Assembly (NCBI GenBank): GCA_031258155.1 | Contig: JAIRNH010000016.1 | Span: forward strand, 1 to 33,807 | Reading direction: 5' to 3' | Source of the DNA: Helicobacteraceae bacterium | GTDB lineage: Bacteria; Campylobacterota; Campylobacteria; Campylobacterales; SZUA-545 | Length of the DNA: 33,807 bases | Shown here: in pieces, positions 8,733-17,200 of the stretch | Layout of the letters: each line of letters begins with the position of its first letter | How positions within the stretch are numbered: position 1 is the stretch's first letter | Program-made: the position numbers and the translations under genes | Notes under the pieces: model-generated | Seen by the model: only the letters and a program-made list of their open reading frames with translations | Database searches by the model: none | Told to the model about the DNA's origin: nothing

Positions 8733-9959
8733 CTACATGACGACGCGGTTGCGCCCCTGCTCTTTAGCCCTGTAAAGCGCCTTGTCCGCCGACTTAATAA
8801 CGTCGAGGGGCGTTAGCGCGTTTTCGCTGTCGGACGCGCCGACGCTCACGGTTACGACGATATGCTCGCCGTCGCCGTTTTTGCCGCGAACCTTGCGATA
8901 GTCTTTCAGTTTCGCTTTGGGTCGCTTAGGCGATCGTTTGATAAAACGCGCCTCTTCCACCATCGCGCGCGTTTCTTCCAAATATGGGGCGGCTTCTTTT
9001 TTGTTTTTGCCGTTAAATACGATCGCGAACTCTTCGCCGCCGTAGCGGTAGGTTTTCGCTCCGCCGCGCGTCAACGCAAGTTTCGCCGCGACCATCTTTA
9101 GCGCCTGATCGCCCGTGTCGTGTCCATACTCGTCGTTAAATAGCTTGAAATGATCTATGTCGATCATCGCTACGGCGTAACGCCCCGAAAGTTTGCGTAG
9201 CGTCTCAAAAAGCGCGCGCCGCCCCAAAAGTCCGGTCAACTCGTCGTAATACGCCAATCTATAGGCAAACCGCGCGAAACCTGTGGCGATAATTAGGGCG
9301 AGAGCTAGAAAAAAGACGGTTTGCGCGGCGCGATTAGGACATAAAAAAAGCGAAACGATAACGCCTATAAAAGCAAAAAACATCGCTACGTCGAGCGTAT
9401 TCTGCCGCTCTACGCATATCTTCGCGATCAGCGACAAAACGGCGGCGGCGCAAAAAATTAGCGCGATTTGCGGAACGTTTTCCAACGCTTGCGGCGGGCT
9501 AAATAGGGGCGTAGAGAGAGCGCAAAGAGCCTCCGGCGCGTATTTGCCAAACGCGATCAGAGCGATAATGCCCAGCTCTAAAGCAACCGCCAGCGCTCTC
9601 GTAAACGAACGAAAAGAAAAAAAAGAGCGCTCCTCCAGCCACGCGAAAACGGCGAAATTAAGCGGCGCGATATACCACGCGGCAAGCCGCAACAGGTCGA
9701 TCGACTTCGGCTCAAGGCGATCCGCTAAGCCAAAACTATTCGTTAGCGCCGCGACGATAACCCAGATCGGAATTAGCGCGTAAAACAGGCTTAATCGCCC
9801 AAACCATATAGACAACGCGATCGACGCGAAGAAAAAGAAGTGCGCGAACGCCAAAAACGTATCGATCGGCAAATGGTCGGAAAACCATACGCTAAGAGCC
9901 GCCGCCGCAAGAACGGCTAACGAAAATAAAACAAAACCGATATGATCGAACGCGCCCAA
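8733..9959 (-). CDS. Membrane diguanylate cyclase with multi-TM sensor
   Basis: This 408-residue protein has about seven hydrophobic segments in residues 7-230 and a C-terminal GGDEF domain (about 235-405) with the motif GGEEF at 307-311, so it should make c-di-GMP at the inner membrane. The position of the inhibitory I-site reads RGGA (298-301) instead of RxxD, so product inhibition through that site is probably lost. The N-terminal membrane part resembles MASE-type sensors in layout, but I cannot assign a family. The predicted start is TTG at 9959: AAAGGG lies 7 bases upstream and no ATG is near. It is the first gene of the unit leading to der and pflB, and a consensus -10 box sits at 9982-9987. 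Confidence 0.88.
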   Translation of the reverse strand: MGAFDHIGFVLFSLAVLAAAALSVWFSDHLPIDTFLAFAHFFFFASIALSIWFGRLSLFYALIPIWVIVAALTNSFGLADRLEPKSIDLLRLAAWYIAPLNFAVFAWLEERSFFSFRSFTRALAVALELGIIALIAFGKYAPEALCALSTPLFSPPQALENVPQIALIFCAAAVLSLIAKICVERQNTLDVAMFFAFIGVIVSLFLCPNRAAQTVFFLALALIIATGFARFAYRLAYYDELTGLLGRRALFETLRKLSGRYAVAMIDIDHFKLFNDEYGHDTGDQALKMVAAKLALTRGGAKTYRYGGEEFAIVFNGKNKKEAAPYLEETRAMVEEARFIKRSPKRPKAKLKDYRKVRGKNGDGEHIVVTVSVGASDSENALTPLDVIKSADKALYRAKEQGRNRVVM

Positions 9960-9981
9960 GCCAACCCTTTTTGTGGTTGCG

Positions 9982-9987
9982 ATTATA
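9982..9987 (-). promoter_or_regulatory. -10 box for the diguanylate cyclase-der-pflB unit
   Basis: On the minus strand TATAAT occurs 23 bases before the TTG start of the membrane diguanylate cyclase gene, followed by an AAAGGG ribosome-binding site. No clear -35 is visible, which is usual for housekeeping promoters in this phylum. Confidence 0.5.
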
Positions 9988-10027
9988 ACAGCCGAAATAC
10001 AAAATCCGTCGCGGAAGGGGCGATCGG

Positions 10028-11134
10028 CTAACTAAACGCCCGTCTGATCGTCGCCGCTATAAGCGCTAGATCATCCTCGCTCATTGCCGTCCCGCTTGGC
10101 AAGCACAAGCCTTTATCAAAGAGCTTTTGACTTACGCCGTTCAGGAGTTTTCGCGCCTCTTTGAAAACCGGTTGAAGATGCATAGGCTTCCACAGCGGAC
10201 GCGATTCTATATTCTCTTTTTCAAGCGCCAGCCTTAATCGTTCGGGCGTAACGTCTTTATCCTCGATCGTAATCGTAGAAAGCCAGCGATTGCCTCGCGC
10301 GGGAGCCAACTCCGGCATAAACTCAATCGGCAGATCGCTTAGCGCGCGGCGATAAAACTCAAAGATTTCGCGTTTTCTTTTAACTCGATCGGCTAACACT
10401 CGCATCTGTCCCCGCCCTATTCCGGCGACGATATTGCTCATTCGATAGTTATAACCGATCTCGCGATGTTCGTAATGCGGCGCGTTTTCCCTCGCCTGCG
10501 TAGCGAAAAATAGCGCCTTTTTGATCGGCGCCTCCTCGCTCGCGACCAACGCGCCGCCGCCGCTTGTGGTAATAATCTTGTTGCCGTTAAACGAATAGAC
10601 GCCAAAGCGCGCGATCGCGCCGCAATACGCGCCGCGCCAACTTGCGCCTAACGCCTCGGCGGCGTCCTCGATCAACGTCACGCCGTAGCGTTCGCATATC
10701 TCGCAAATCGCGTCCATATCCGCCGACTGCCCGTATAGATGAACGAGGACAAGCGCCTTAGGCGCGCGCTTTTTGCAAAGCTCCTCTAGCAAATTTGGAT
10801 CGAGATTCCAGCTCTTTTCTTCGCCGTCGATAAAGATAGGCTCGGCGTTTTGAAAGATAATTGGCGAAACCGAACCGATAAAGGTAAAATCGCTGACGGC
10901 TACTAAATCGCCCGCGCCGACGCCCAAAACGCGCAAAGCTAGATGCAGCGCCGCCGTGCCGCTTGAAACGCCTAGCGCGTATTTCGCCCCCGTAAAAGTC
11001 TTGAGGTCCTTCTCGAAACCCGTTACGTTTTCGCCTAGCGGCGCGACGTAATTTTTGTCAAACGCCTCGCGTATAAAATTAAGCTCGTCCCCGCCCATAT
11101 GAGGCGGCGACAAGAAAATCCGTTTATTTGCCAT
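10028..11134 (-). CDS. pglE: UDP-4-keto sugar aminotransferase, PglE-like
   Basis: This 368-residue fold-type I PLP aminotransferase of the DegT/DnrJ/EryC1/StrS family closely resembles Campylobacter PglE, which transfers an amino group from glutamate to UDP-4-keto-6-deoxy-GlcNAc in bacillosamine (N-glycan) synthesis. Visible marks are the N-terminal IFLSPPHMGG, the PLP-contacting IEDAAEALGA, the catalytic K186 in SFNGNKIITTSGGG, TQARENAPHYEH and the C-terminal LCLPSGTAMS. The frame is open up to a TTG at 11170, but the ATG at 11134 is preferred because the protein then begins just before the family N-terminus and GGGG precedes it. The next minus-strand gene upstream is the PglC-PglD fusion, so three steps of the pathway are nearby. 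The dehydratase pglF is not in the window. Confidence 0.92.
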   Translation of the reverse strand: MANKRIFLSPPHMGGDELNFIREAFDKNYVAPLGENVTGFEKDLKTFTGAKYALGVSSGTAALHLALRVLGVGAGDLVAVSDFTFIGSVSPIIFQNAEPIFIDGEEKSWNLDPNLLEELCKKRAPKALVLVHLYGQSADMDAICEICERYGVTLIEDAAEALGASWRGAYCGAIARFGVYSFNGNKIITTSGGGALVASEEAPIKKALFFATQARENAPHYEHREIGYNYRMSNIVAGIGRGQMRVLADRVKRKREIFEFYRRALSDLPIEFMPELAPARGNRWLSTITIEDKDVTPERLRLALEKENIESRPLWKPMHLQPVFKEARKLLNGVSQKLFDKGLCLPSGTAMSEDDLALIAATIRRAFS

Positions 11135-11541
11135 AACCCCGCGCCAAAATAAATTATCGATAGCATACAATAAACGCCCAAATCGCTAACGGCTCGCGCA
11201 AATGCAAGGACGAAACCGACGCGAAGCGTCGTTTGCCCTTGGCTAGAGGCGATCTCGCCCTAGCCTAGCGCGAATTTGCCTATAGCGGAATAAACGCGCG
11301 GTCGTTAGATAACGCGCCTATCGCCAAGCGCGATTTTTTATCGCGAGCGTTTTGTCAAAGCGCGTCGGATACAATAAAAACCGTTTCATTTGTCGCTATG
11401 CGCGACATTGCTTACGGAATGCGCAATATAACGGAAAACTCCGATCAAAACGGACGAGAGCTGTTTATAGCTAATTATCCAGTCGAAGTTTAAAGAAAAA
11501 TGTCCGAAAAAAAAGCGATCGGACGCTATTTTCATAATACG
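11135..11541. other. Intergenic stretch between pglE and pglCD
   Basis: About 400 bases without a supported gene. It holds a hairpin (GACGC-GAA-GCGTC near 11216) and a short plus-strand frame starting at ATG 11398 and running 31 codons to a TAA near 11493. That frame could extend upstream without a stop, but it has no ribosome-binding site, so I do not call it a gene. The promoter for pglE should lie here on the minus strand. TATGCT near 11163 is the best -10 I can find and it is weak. Confidence 0.4.
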
Positions 11542-12753
11542 TTAAAACGGGGTTTTGGCGATCTCGCGAGCGGGAACGCCAACCGCCGTAGCGAACGGCG
11601 CGATCTCGCCCGACACGACCGCGCCCGCGCCGATAACCGCCGATTCGCCGACGATCGCGTTTTGCGTCAGCGAAGCGCCTATCCCTATATGCGCTAACGC
11701 TCCGACCTTAGCGCCGCCCGCGAGCGCCGCGTTAGGCGCGATATGCGCGTATGCGCCGACGACGCAATCGTGTTCTACGATCGCGCCTGAATTAACAATC
11801 GCGCCCTCCTCTATCCGCGCGCGATCGTTGATTACGGCGTTTGGAAAAACAACCGCGCCTTCGCCGATATGCGCCGACGGGCTTATTATTGCGGAGGGAT
11901 CGATTAGAGCGATAATTTTCGCGCCCTCTTTTTGCAAAAATCCCGCGATCGCTTGGCGCGCTCTGTTATCGCCGACGCCAAGCGCCGCGCTGAAACGCTC
12001 GATTCGCGCCTTTTGCAAAAACGTCTCGCGGCTTACGCCTTTCGACGGGTCGTCGTCGATAAAGCCCTCGATCCTAAGCCCAATTCGTCTCGCCGTATCC
12101 GCCGCCACGCGCCCGTGCCCGCCGCCGCCGTAGATAAAAACGCGATCGCCCTCGCCCAAAAACGGCTCTTTCGTCGCGACGTTTTTATCGCTTACGCCCT
12201 CTCGTTTTAAGACCCTGAAAGCCGTCAGAGCCGCGATCTTAAGATCAAGCCAAAAACTTAGATTTCGCGCGTAAAAAACGTCGTATTCAAAGCGTTTTTG
12301 CCAACTTTGCGCGTTGCGCCCGTTTATCTGCGCCAGCCCCGTTATGCCGGGTCTGACCCCGTGGCGCTCGGCTTGAAAAGCGTTGTAGCGCGGCAGATAC
12401 TCTATCAAGAGCGGGCGCGGTCCTATAAAACTCATATCCCCGCGCAACACGTTAAATAGTTGCGGCAATTCGTCTAAGCTAAGCGATCGCAAAACGCGCC
12501 CGAACCTCGTCAGCCGCTCCTCGTCGCTTAACAATTCGCCCGCCTGATCGCGCCGATCGTTCATCGTTCTAAACTTATAGATCGTAAATGGTTTTGCGCC
12601 TAAACCAGGTCTAACCTGCTTAAACAACGCGGGGCTTCCGAGCTTAAAGCGGACGATTAACGCCGTAAGCGCGATAACGGGAGAAAAAACAATCAGCAAA
12701 ATTAGCGCGGCGAGACGATCAAATAGCGGTTTAATGAGGCGGCGGTAAAGCAT
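11542..12753 (-). CDS. PglC-PglD fusion: phosphoglycosyl transferase plus acetyltransferase
   Basis: This single 403-residue chain combines two enzymes of bacillosamine-based N-glycan synthesis. Residues 1 to about 197 are a small monotopic phosphoglycosyl transferase like PglC: a re-entrant membrane helix at about 12-35, the catalytic Asp-Glu dyad D94-E95 in [10 protein letters not shown], and GPRPLL. It moves a phospho-sugar from UDP to undecaprenyl phosphate. Residues about 204-403 match PglD, the acetyl-CoA-dependent N-acetyltransferase: a Rossmann-like start ([11 protein letters not shown]) and a left-handed beta-helix of hexapeptide repeats with the general-base histidine H328 in VEHDC. 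Campylobacter jejuni has these as separate genes, while Neisseria PglB is a comparable fusion. It is divergent from rqcH, with only 40 bases between the starts. Confidence 0.92.
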   Translation of the reverse strand: MLYRRLIKPLFDRLAALILLIVFSPVIALTALIVRFKLGSPALFKQVRPGLGAKPFTIYKFRTMNDRRDQAGELLSDEERLTRFGRVLRSLSLDELPQLFNVLRGDMSFIGPRPLLIEYLPRYNAFQAERHGVRPGITGLAQINGRNAQSWQKRFEYDVFYARNLSFWLDLKIAALTAFRVLKREGVSDKNVATKEPFLGEGDRVFIYGGGGHGRVAADTARRIGLRIEGFIDDDPSKGVSRETFLQKARIERFSAALGVGDNRARQAIAGFLQKEGAKIIALIDPSAIISPSAHIGEGAVVFPNAVINDRARIEEGAIVNSGAIVEHDCVVGAYAHIAPNAALAGGAKVGALAHIGIGASLTQNAIVGESAVIGAGAVVSGEIAPFATAVGVPAREIAKTPF

Positions 12754-12793
12754 TTGGTAAAATCACTCCCGATAAACGCTGAATGAAAAGATT

Positions 12794-14092
12794 ATGAAGT
12801 ATAGCGAACTCAACGCAATAGCGAAAATTTTCGGCGAAAAAAGAAACTTGGCAAAGTGCGCCAGAATCGCCGAGAATAGGCTTTCGCTCCGTTTTGACGA
12901 CGAGCTGTGGGTCGCCGATTTCGCGGCGCGAGAGCCAATCTTATCGCCGCTTAAGAACGGCGGTTTAAGCAAGGAGTTCTCCGCGCCCTTTGATCGCATG
13001 CTCTTAAACCGCGTAAATCAAAGCGCGATCAAAAGCGTTCGCCTTGATCCAAGCGATAAAATCTTGCGTTTGGAGCTTACCAAAAGCGACGGCTGGAAAG
13101 CGGTCGAAACGACGCTTGTTTTGGAGTTTGTCCCGCGTCGCTCAAACGCGCTTTTGCTAGACGTTGGCGGCGTTATTTTGGAGAGCCTTCGTAGAACGAC
13201 GCGGCTTCAGATTGGCTACGAGCCGCCGCGAAAACCGCCGTTTCAGCCTAAAACCGAAACGATCGACGACGTTCGCTTGGTTATGAGAACGCGGCTTGAA
13301 GCGCAGGATTTTGACGAGCTTAAACGCAAAAAAACCGCCGCGATCGCCGCTTTGGGCGAAAAATCGGATAAAATTAAACGGCTCTTAGGCGATCTATGCT
13401 CGCCGCGAGTTTTGGAAGCGGAAGCAAATTTGCTTAACGAGGAAGGAAAGCTGATCTTGGCTAATCTTGGCAAGATTGCGCCCTATAGCGATCGCGCGGC
13501 GCTAGACGATTTTGGCGGCGTGTCGCGGATAGTCGCGTTAGAGCGGCTTGAAACGCCGCAAAGGGAGGCGGAGCGCAAATTTTCACGCGCAAAAAGGCTT
13601 CGCGCTAAAGCCAAAGGCGTTTTTCAGGAGCGCCAAAACTTAGAGGAGCGCGCCGCTTTTTACGATCGTCTGGCGCAAGCGATCGGCGAAGCGAAAACGG
13701 CGAGCGAATTAGAAAGCGTTCTGCCGCGCAGACAAAAGCGCGGCGCGATCGAAAAGGCGAGCGAGCCGATCGAGGAGTTTATGATAGGCGGTTTTAGAGC
13801 TTTGATGGGGCGCAACGAAAAGGGCAACGCCCTTCTACTAAAGCGCGCTAAAGCCCGCGACGTTTGGCTGCATTTGCAGGGACGCCCAAGCGCGCATCTG
13901 ATCGTCCAAAGCGCCAAAGAGGAGCTTCCCGTCGAGGTAATAAAACGCGCGGCGCAGCTGTGCGCGCGGTTTTCGCTGAGTGAAAAAGGCGACTATTTGG
14001 TCGATTATACAAAGCGGCAATTTGTGAGAGTCGAATACGGCGCGCATGTAACATACTCGCGCCAAAAAAGCGTGGCTGTTCGACTGGAATAG
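12794..14092 (+). CDS. rqcH: NFACT-family protein, RqcH-like (fibronectin-binding homologue)
   Basis: This 432-residue protein belongs to the NFACT family, whose bacterial member RqcH binds the obstructed 50S subunit and adds C-terminal alanine tails to stalled peptides. An NFACT-N domain (1 to about 170, with PRRSNALLLDVGG), a helical middle with coiled coil (about 245-300) and a C-terminal NFACT-R domain (about 325-430, with MGRNEKGNALLLKRA and DVWLHLQGRPSAHLI) are visible. It is shorter than Bacillus RqcH (about 570), mainly in the middle. The tRNA-binding Asp-Arg pair known from RqcH seems to be Asp-Lys here (D88-K89), so tailing activity is uncertain. It starts the plus-strand operon. 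Its stop codon TAG runs into the AGGAGG of the next gene. Confidence 0.88.
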   Translation: MKYSELNAIAKIFGEKRNLAKCARIAENRLSLRFDDELWVADFAAREPILSPLKNGGLSKEFSAPFDRMLLNRVNQSAIKSVRLDPSDKILRLELTKSDGWKAVETTLVLEFVPRRSNALLLDVGGVILESLRRTTRLQIGYEPPRKPPFQPKTETIDDVRLVMRTRLEAQDFDELKRKKTAAIAALGEKSDKIKRLLGDLCSPRVLEAEANLLNEEGKLILANLGKIAPYSDRAALDDFGGVSRIVALERLETPQREAERKFSRAKRLRAKAKGVFQERQNLEERAAFYDRLAQAIGEAKTASELESVLPRRQKRGAIEKASEPIEEFMIGGFRALMGRNEKGNALLLKRAKARDVWLHLQGRPSAHLIVQSAKEELPVEVIKRAAQLCARFSLSEKGDYLVDYTKRQFVRVEYGAHVTYSRQKSVAVRLE

Positions 14093-14101
14093 GAGGCTAA
14101 A

Positions 14102-14404
14102 ACGTCGATAACTCCCATTGCGGGCGTGATATACGCCAACCAAAGCGCGCCCGCCGCGTCGCAAGCGCAGCAACAGGCGCAAAGCAGAGTCGATTTTCAA
14201 ACCGCGATCGCCGGAACGCTCGCGCAGGACGAACGCAAAACGATCGAAGAGACAAGACCGGCCGAAGCCAACGCGGAGGTTAATCCCGATCGCGAGCATC
14301 AAAAGAAAGAGGAAGAGGAAAAAGAGCGCGCCCGCAAAAAACGCGCGGCGCTACCCGAAAAAGAGGCGACGATTGAAACGCGCCTGCTTGATATAAGAGC
14401 GTAA
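14102..14404 (+). CDS. Small coiled-coil protein, apparent ACG start
   Basis: This is a 100-residue charged protein of unknown function with an Ala/Gln-rich first half, a Glu/Lys/Arg-rich helical stretch at about 63-85 that could form a coiled coil, and the ending LLDIRA. The only strong ribosome-binding site, AGGAGG at 14091-14096, lies 5 bases before an in-frame ACG at 14102, giving a start reading (M)SITPIAGVIYANQSA. The first standard start in frame is GTG at 14126, with nothing like a Shine-Dalgarno before it and already inside what looks like the conserved N-terminus. C. jejuni has a similar small coiled-coil gene between its NFACT gene and cdsA, which supports a real gene. Either ACG is used or a T-to-C change or error altered the ATG. 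Confidence 0.7.
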   Translation, partial: TSITPIAGVIYANQSAPAASQAQQQAQSRVDFQTAIAGTLAQDERKTIEETRPAEANAEVNPDREHQKKEEEEKERARKKRAALPEKEATIETRLLDIRA

Positions 14405-14418
14405 GCGTCAAAAGAGCG

Positions 14419-14424
14419 TATAAT
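14419..14424 (+). promoter_or_regulatory. -10 box upstream of cdsA
   Basis: TATAAT, preceded by GCG, lies 51 bases upstream of the cdsA ATG and just after the stop of the small coiled-coil gene. No -35 is obvious. A perfect palindrome follows it, at the expected transcription start. Confidence 0.5.
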
Positions 14425-14429
14425 TTCGC

Positions 14430-14449
14430 CGCGAAAACGCGTTTTCGCG
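14430..14449. promoter_or_regulatory. Perfect 20-bp palindrome at the cdsA promoter
   Basis: CGCGAAAACGCGTTTTCGCG reads identically on both strands. It begins 5 bases after the -10 box, so it covers about +2 to +22 of the predicted transcript. A 20-bp perfect palindrome in that position fits an operator for a dimeric repressor. It could also form a cruciform or RNA hairpin, but a loopless palindrome makes a poor terminator. Confidence 0.5.
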
Positions 14450-14474
14450 CCAAACATAGATATTAGGAGAAACG

Positions 14475-15278
14475 ATGAGTTTGCTTGCGCGGTTAAAGGA
14501 CGACGCGAAAAGATGGCGCACCGCCTTGATATTGCTTGCCGTAGTCGCGCTTGTAGGCGTTTTTCATTCGGTATGGACAATCGGCGCGTTTTTAACGCTT
14601 GTGTTTGTCGCCGCGTCTAAAGAGGCGATCGCGCTTTTCGGGCACGGGAATAATTGGAAGCTGTGGCTTGCGTGCGTAGCCGTATGGATCGCGGCGATCT
14701 TCTATCCGCGCCCGATCGAGGCGATTGTCTTAACGATTCTGATCGCGGCTTCGATCGTCGCTTTCGATCAAAAACGCGATCTTAAAATCGCTCTGCCGCT
14801 TTTGTATCCCGCCGCGCCGCTGCTATTTTTATTTTCGCTCTATACGGAGTTTGGAATCGGAGCCTACGTCTGGCTATTTGTAACCGTCGCCGCGTGCGAT
14901 ATAGGCGCCTATTACGCCGGCAAAGCGCTGGGCAAAACCCCGTTTAGCCCCTCAAGCCCTAATAAAACGATCGAGGGCGTAGCCGGAGGCGTTACGGCGG
15001 CGGCGATATTTGGAACGATCGCGGGCGTTTTGGCGTCAATTAAAACGGTTGGCGGCGTCTTAATCTCAATCGATTTTTTGCCTATACTCGCAATTACGAC
15101 GCTTTGCGCGATCGCGTCGATATTCGGCGATCTGTTTGAAAGCTATCTGAAACGAAAAGCCGGCGTAAAAGACAGCGGCAAAATCCTGCCCGGACACGGC
15201 GGCGCGCTGGATCGTATAGACGGCTATTTGTTCGCGGGGGTCGTTTTGCTGTTTGGGCTTAGGTTAGCCGCGATTTAG
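14475..15278 (+). CDS. cdsA: Phosphatidate cytidylyltransferase
   Basis: CdsA is an integral inner-membrane enzyme that makes CDP-diacylglycerol from phosphatidic acid and CTP, the branch point for all phospholipids. The 267 residues contain about eight hydrophobic segments, and the family signature is near the C-terminus: SYLKRKAGVKDSGKILPGHG followed by GALDRID, with the metal-binding aspartates and the conserved HGG. The ATG at 14475 has TTAGGAGAA upstream. In Campylobacter cdsA is followed by dxr. Here the next gene is an antiporter whose GTG start overlaps the cdsA stop by one base (TAGTG). Confidence 0.95.
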   Translation: MSLLARLKDDAKRWRTALILLAVVALVGVFHSVWTIGAFLTLVFVAASKEAIALFGHGNNWKLWLACVAVWIAAIFYPRPIEAIVLTILIAASIVAFDQKRDLKIALPLLYPAAPLLFLFSLYTEFGIGAYVWLFVTVAACDIGAYYAGKALGKTPFSPSSPNKTIEGVAGGVTAAAIFGTIAGVLASIKTVGGVLISIDFLPILAITTLCAIASIFGDLFESYLKRKAGVKDSGKILPGHGGALDRIDGYLFAGVVLLFGLRLAAI

Positions 15279-16435
15279 TGGAAAATATCGTTCTTTTAAC
15301 GGCGCTCTCCGCGCTTATTATGATTTCGCCGTTTTTGTCGCGCGTAAGCGGTCTTCCCGTGGCGGTAACCGAAATTATGCTCGGCGCGATCGCGTCGTTT
15401 TTCGGCTTTTTCGCCGAAGGCGGCGAGCTCTTTGATTCAATAGCGAAAGTCGGTTTCTTGTATCTGATGTTTTTAGCGGGAATGGAGGTCGAGCTAAGAG
15501 AGTTCGGCGCAATAAAAAAGTCGTTATGGCGGCGGATCTCCGTGTTTTTTATAATCCTCTACGCGCTGGCGATTGCGATCGCCTTTTCATTCGGGCTTTC
15601 GCCCATCTATATCGCCGCCCTGCCTACGATCTCGGTGGGTATGATCGCGGTTTTGATTCACGCGCGCGGCAGAAGCGAATGGCTGATCTTTGGCTTGAAG
15701 CTGGGCGTTGTAGGCGAGCTTATCAGTATCTGCGTTTTAACCGTTTTGAGCGCTTTCGTCCAACTTGAGGGCTTTAATTTTTCATTTTTGCAGACTATGG
15801 CGACGCTGCTCTTCGTGTTGATATGCGTATGGCTGTTTTTTTATATCTCAGCCGCGCTGTTTTGGTGGTTTCCAAAACTGAAAAAATTGATTATGCCCGA
15901 TCAAGACAGTTTAGACGAAGACGTTCGCGTGGCGTTCGCGCTCTTTTTCGCGCTCGTAGCCGCCGCGATCTATTTGGATTTGGAGCTTGTTTTGGGCGCG
16001 TTCGTGGCTGGAATGTTTATAGCAAACTATTTTGATCACAAAGCCGATCTGCCGAAAAAACTAGGTTCGCTCGGCTTTGGATTTTTAACGCCGATATTCT
16101 TTTTGTATGTCGGCGGAACGCTTGATTTGCGGCTTATAACGCAGCTAGATATAGTCGGCAAAGCCGCCTTGATATTGCTGGCGATGACCTCCATTCGCGT
16201 TATCGCCTCGTTTGTCGCCTTTAGACCGACTTTTAGCGCGATCGAGCGGCTACAGGTGGGGTTATCGCAGTCGATGCCGCTTACCTTTTTGGTGGCGATC
16301 GCCACGATCGGGCATAACGCGCGGCTATTAAGCGAGAGCGAATACGCGGCGTTTATCGTAGCGAGTATGGCGGAGGCGGCGCTAATTATGCTCGTTATAA
16401 AATGGCTGGACGGCAAAAGGGCGGTTGAAAAATGA
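15278..16435 (+). CDS. Kef/CPA2-type cation:proton antiporter
   Basis: This 385-residue inner-membrane protein has about 11-12 hydrophobic helices covering its whole length and looks like the Na+/H+ (or K+/H+) exchanger domain of the CPA2 family. LMFLAGMEVELREF is the helix-3 region typical of Kef-like transporters. No C-terminal TrkA-N/RCK regulatory domain is present, so it is the membrane domain alone. The cation cannot be told from sequence. The GTG start at 15278 overlaps the cdsA stop. The gene ends overlapping the next gene by 4 bases (ATGA), so cdsA, the antiporter and the porin form one unit. Confidence 0.88.
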   Translation: MENIVLLTALSALIMISPFLSRVSGLPVAVTEIMLGAIASFFGFFAEGGELFDSIAKVGFLYLMFLAGMEVELREFGAIKKSLWRRISVFFIILYALAIAIAFSFGLSPIYIAALPTISVGMIAVLIHARGRSEWLIFGLKLGVVGELISICVLTVLSAFVQLEGFNFSFLQTMATLLFVLICVWLFFYISAALFWWFPKLKKLIMPDQDSLDEDVRVAFALFFALVAAAIYLDLELVLGAFVAGMFIANYFDHKADLPKKLGSLGFGFLTPIFFLYVGGTLDLRLITQLDIVGKAALILLAMTSIRVIASFVAFRPTFSAIERLQVGLSQSMPLTFLVAIATIGHNARLLSESEYAAFIVASMAEAALIMLVIKWLDGKRAVEK

Positions 16436-17091
16436 TAGGTAGATTTTTGATTGTCTTATTACTCGCCGCAAACTCGCTTGCGGCGGCGGGTTTTAGCGGC
16501 ATGATCGGATACAAAAACGATTATATATTTCGCGGCGTTACGCAAACCAACCGCAAAAGCGCGTTGCAAGGCGCTCTTCGCTACGGCTTTGAGAGCGGCT
16601 TTTATCTAGGCGCGTTCGGTTCTAACGTTTATGACGAGAAAAAGAGGGCGGCTAACGCGATCCAATACGATTTTTCCGGCGGTTATCTAGGCGAAGCGGG
16701 CGATATTTGGTTCGAGGCGGGCGCGATTAGCCGCAACTACACGATTGACGACGCGAACCATATCGAGGCGCTTTTCGCGGTTGGATACGACGGTTTTCGT
16801 TTGGCTTACTACGATATTGTCGCGGCGGATAACCGAGATCGCGAGGGCGATCGCTATATCGAGGCGAGCGTCGATTTCTACGAGGCTTGGGGGGTAATCG
16901 ATATTGGTTTCGGCGCGGGTTACGGACTGCCAAACGATCGCGAAGCCGACGCTTCCTTAGACCTATTTGTTTCGCTTGGCAAAACCTTTTGGCGAAAGCT
17001 GAAAGTAGGCGCGAGCTCCGAAATATACGCCCCGAACGCGAAGGAGTTTGAAAAAGCCCGCTTCGTCGTTTTTGCCCGCCAATCGTTTTAA
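16432..17091 (+). CDS. TorF-family (Gcw_chp) putative outer-membrane protein
   Basis: This 219-residue protein carries a signal peptide (hydrophobic core about 4-16, likely cleaved after an Ala near 19). The mature part begins with FSGMIGYKNDYIFRGVTQT, characteristic of the TorF/Gcw_chp family of putative porins. Alternating aromatic and glycine-rich short strands run through it, and it ends in a C-terminal aromatic (ARQSF), as expected for an outer-membrane beta-barrel. Function in this family is poorly known. The start overlaps the antiporter stop by 4 bases. About 110 bases then separate it from the ACP/FkbH cassette. Confidence 0.82.
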   Translation: MIGRFLIVLLLAANSLAAAGFSGMIGYKNDYIFRGVTQTNRKSALQGALRYGFESGFYLGAFGSNVYDEKKRAANAIQYDFSGGYLGEAGDIWFEAGAISRNYTIDDANHIEALFAVGYDGFRLAYYDIVAADNRDREGDRYIEASVDFYEAWGVIDIGFGAGYGLPNDREADASLDLFVSLGKTFWRKLKVGASSEIYAPNAKEFEKARFVVFARQSF

Positions 17092-17200
17092 GCGTTTCGC
17101 CTTCGCGAGATAAAAACTTTGAAGGGTGTAAAGACAACGCGACAATGCACGGCAACCCCGCAAGAAATATGGGAACGTTTGAATAGACAAAAGGAATAAA

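Noticed and set aside
11398-11493. Short plus-strand frame of 31 codons between pglE and pglCD
   Set aside because: It has no ribosome-binding site and no family match, and it lies in a region that should hold the pglE promoter on the other strand.
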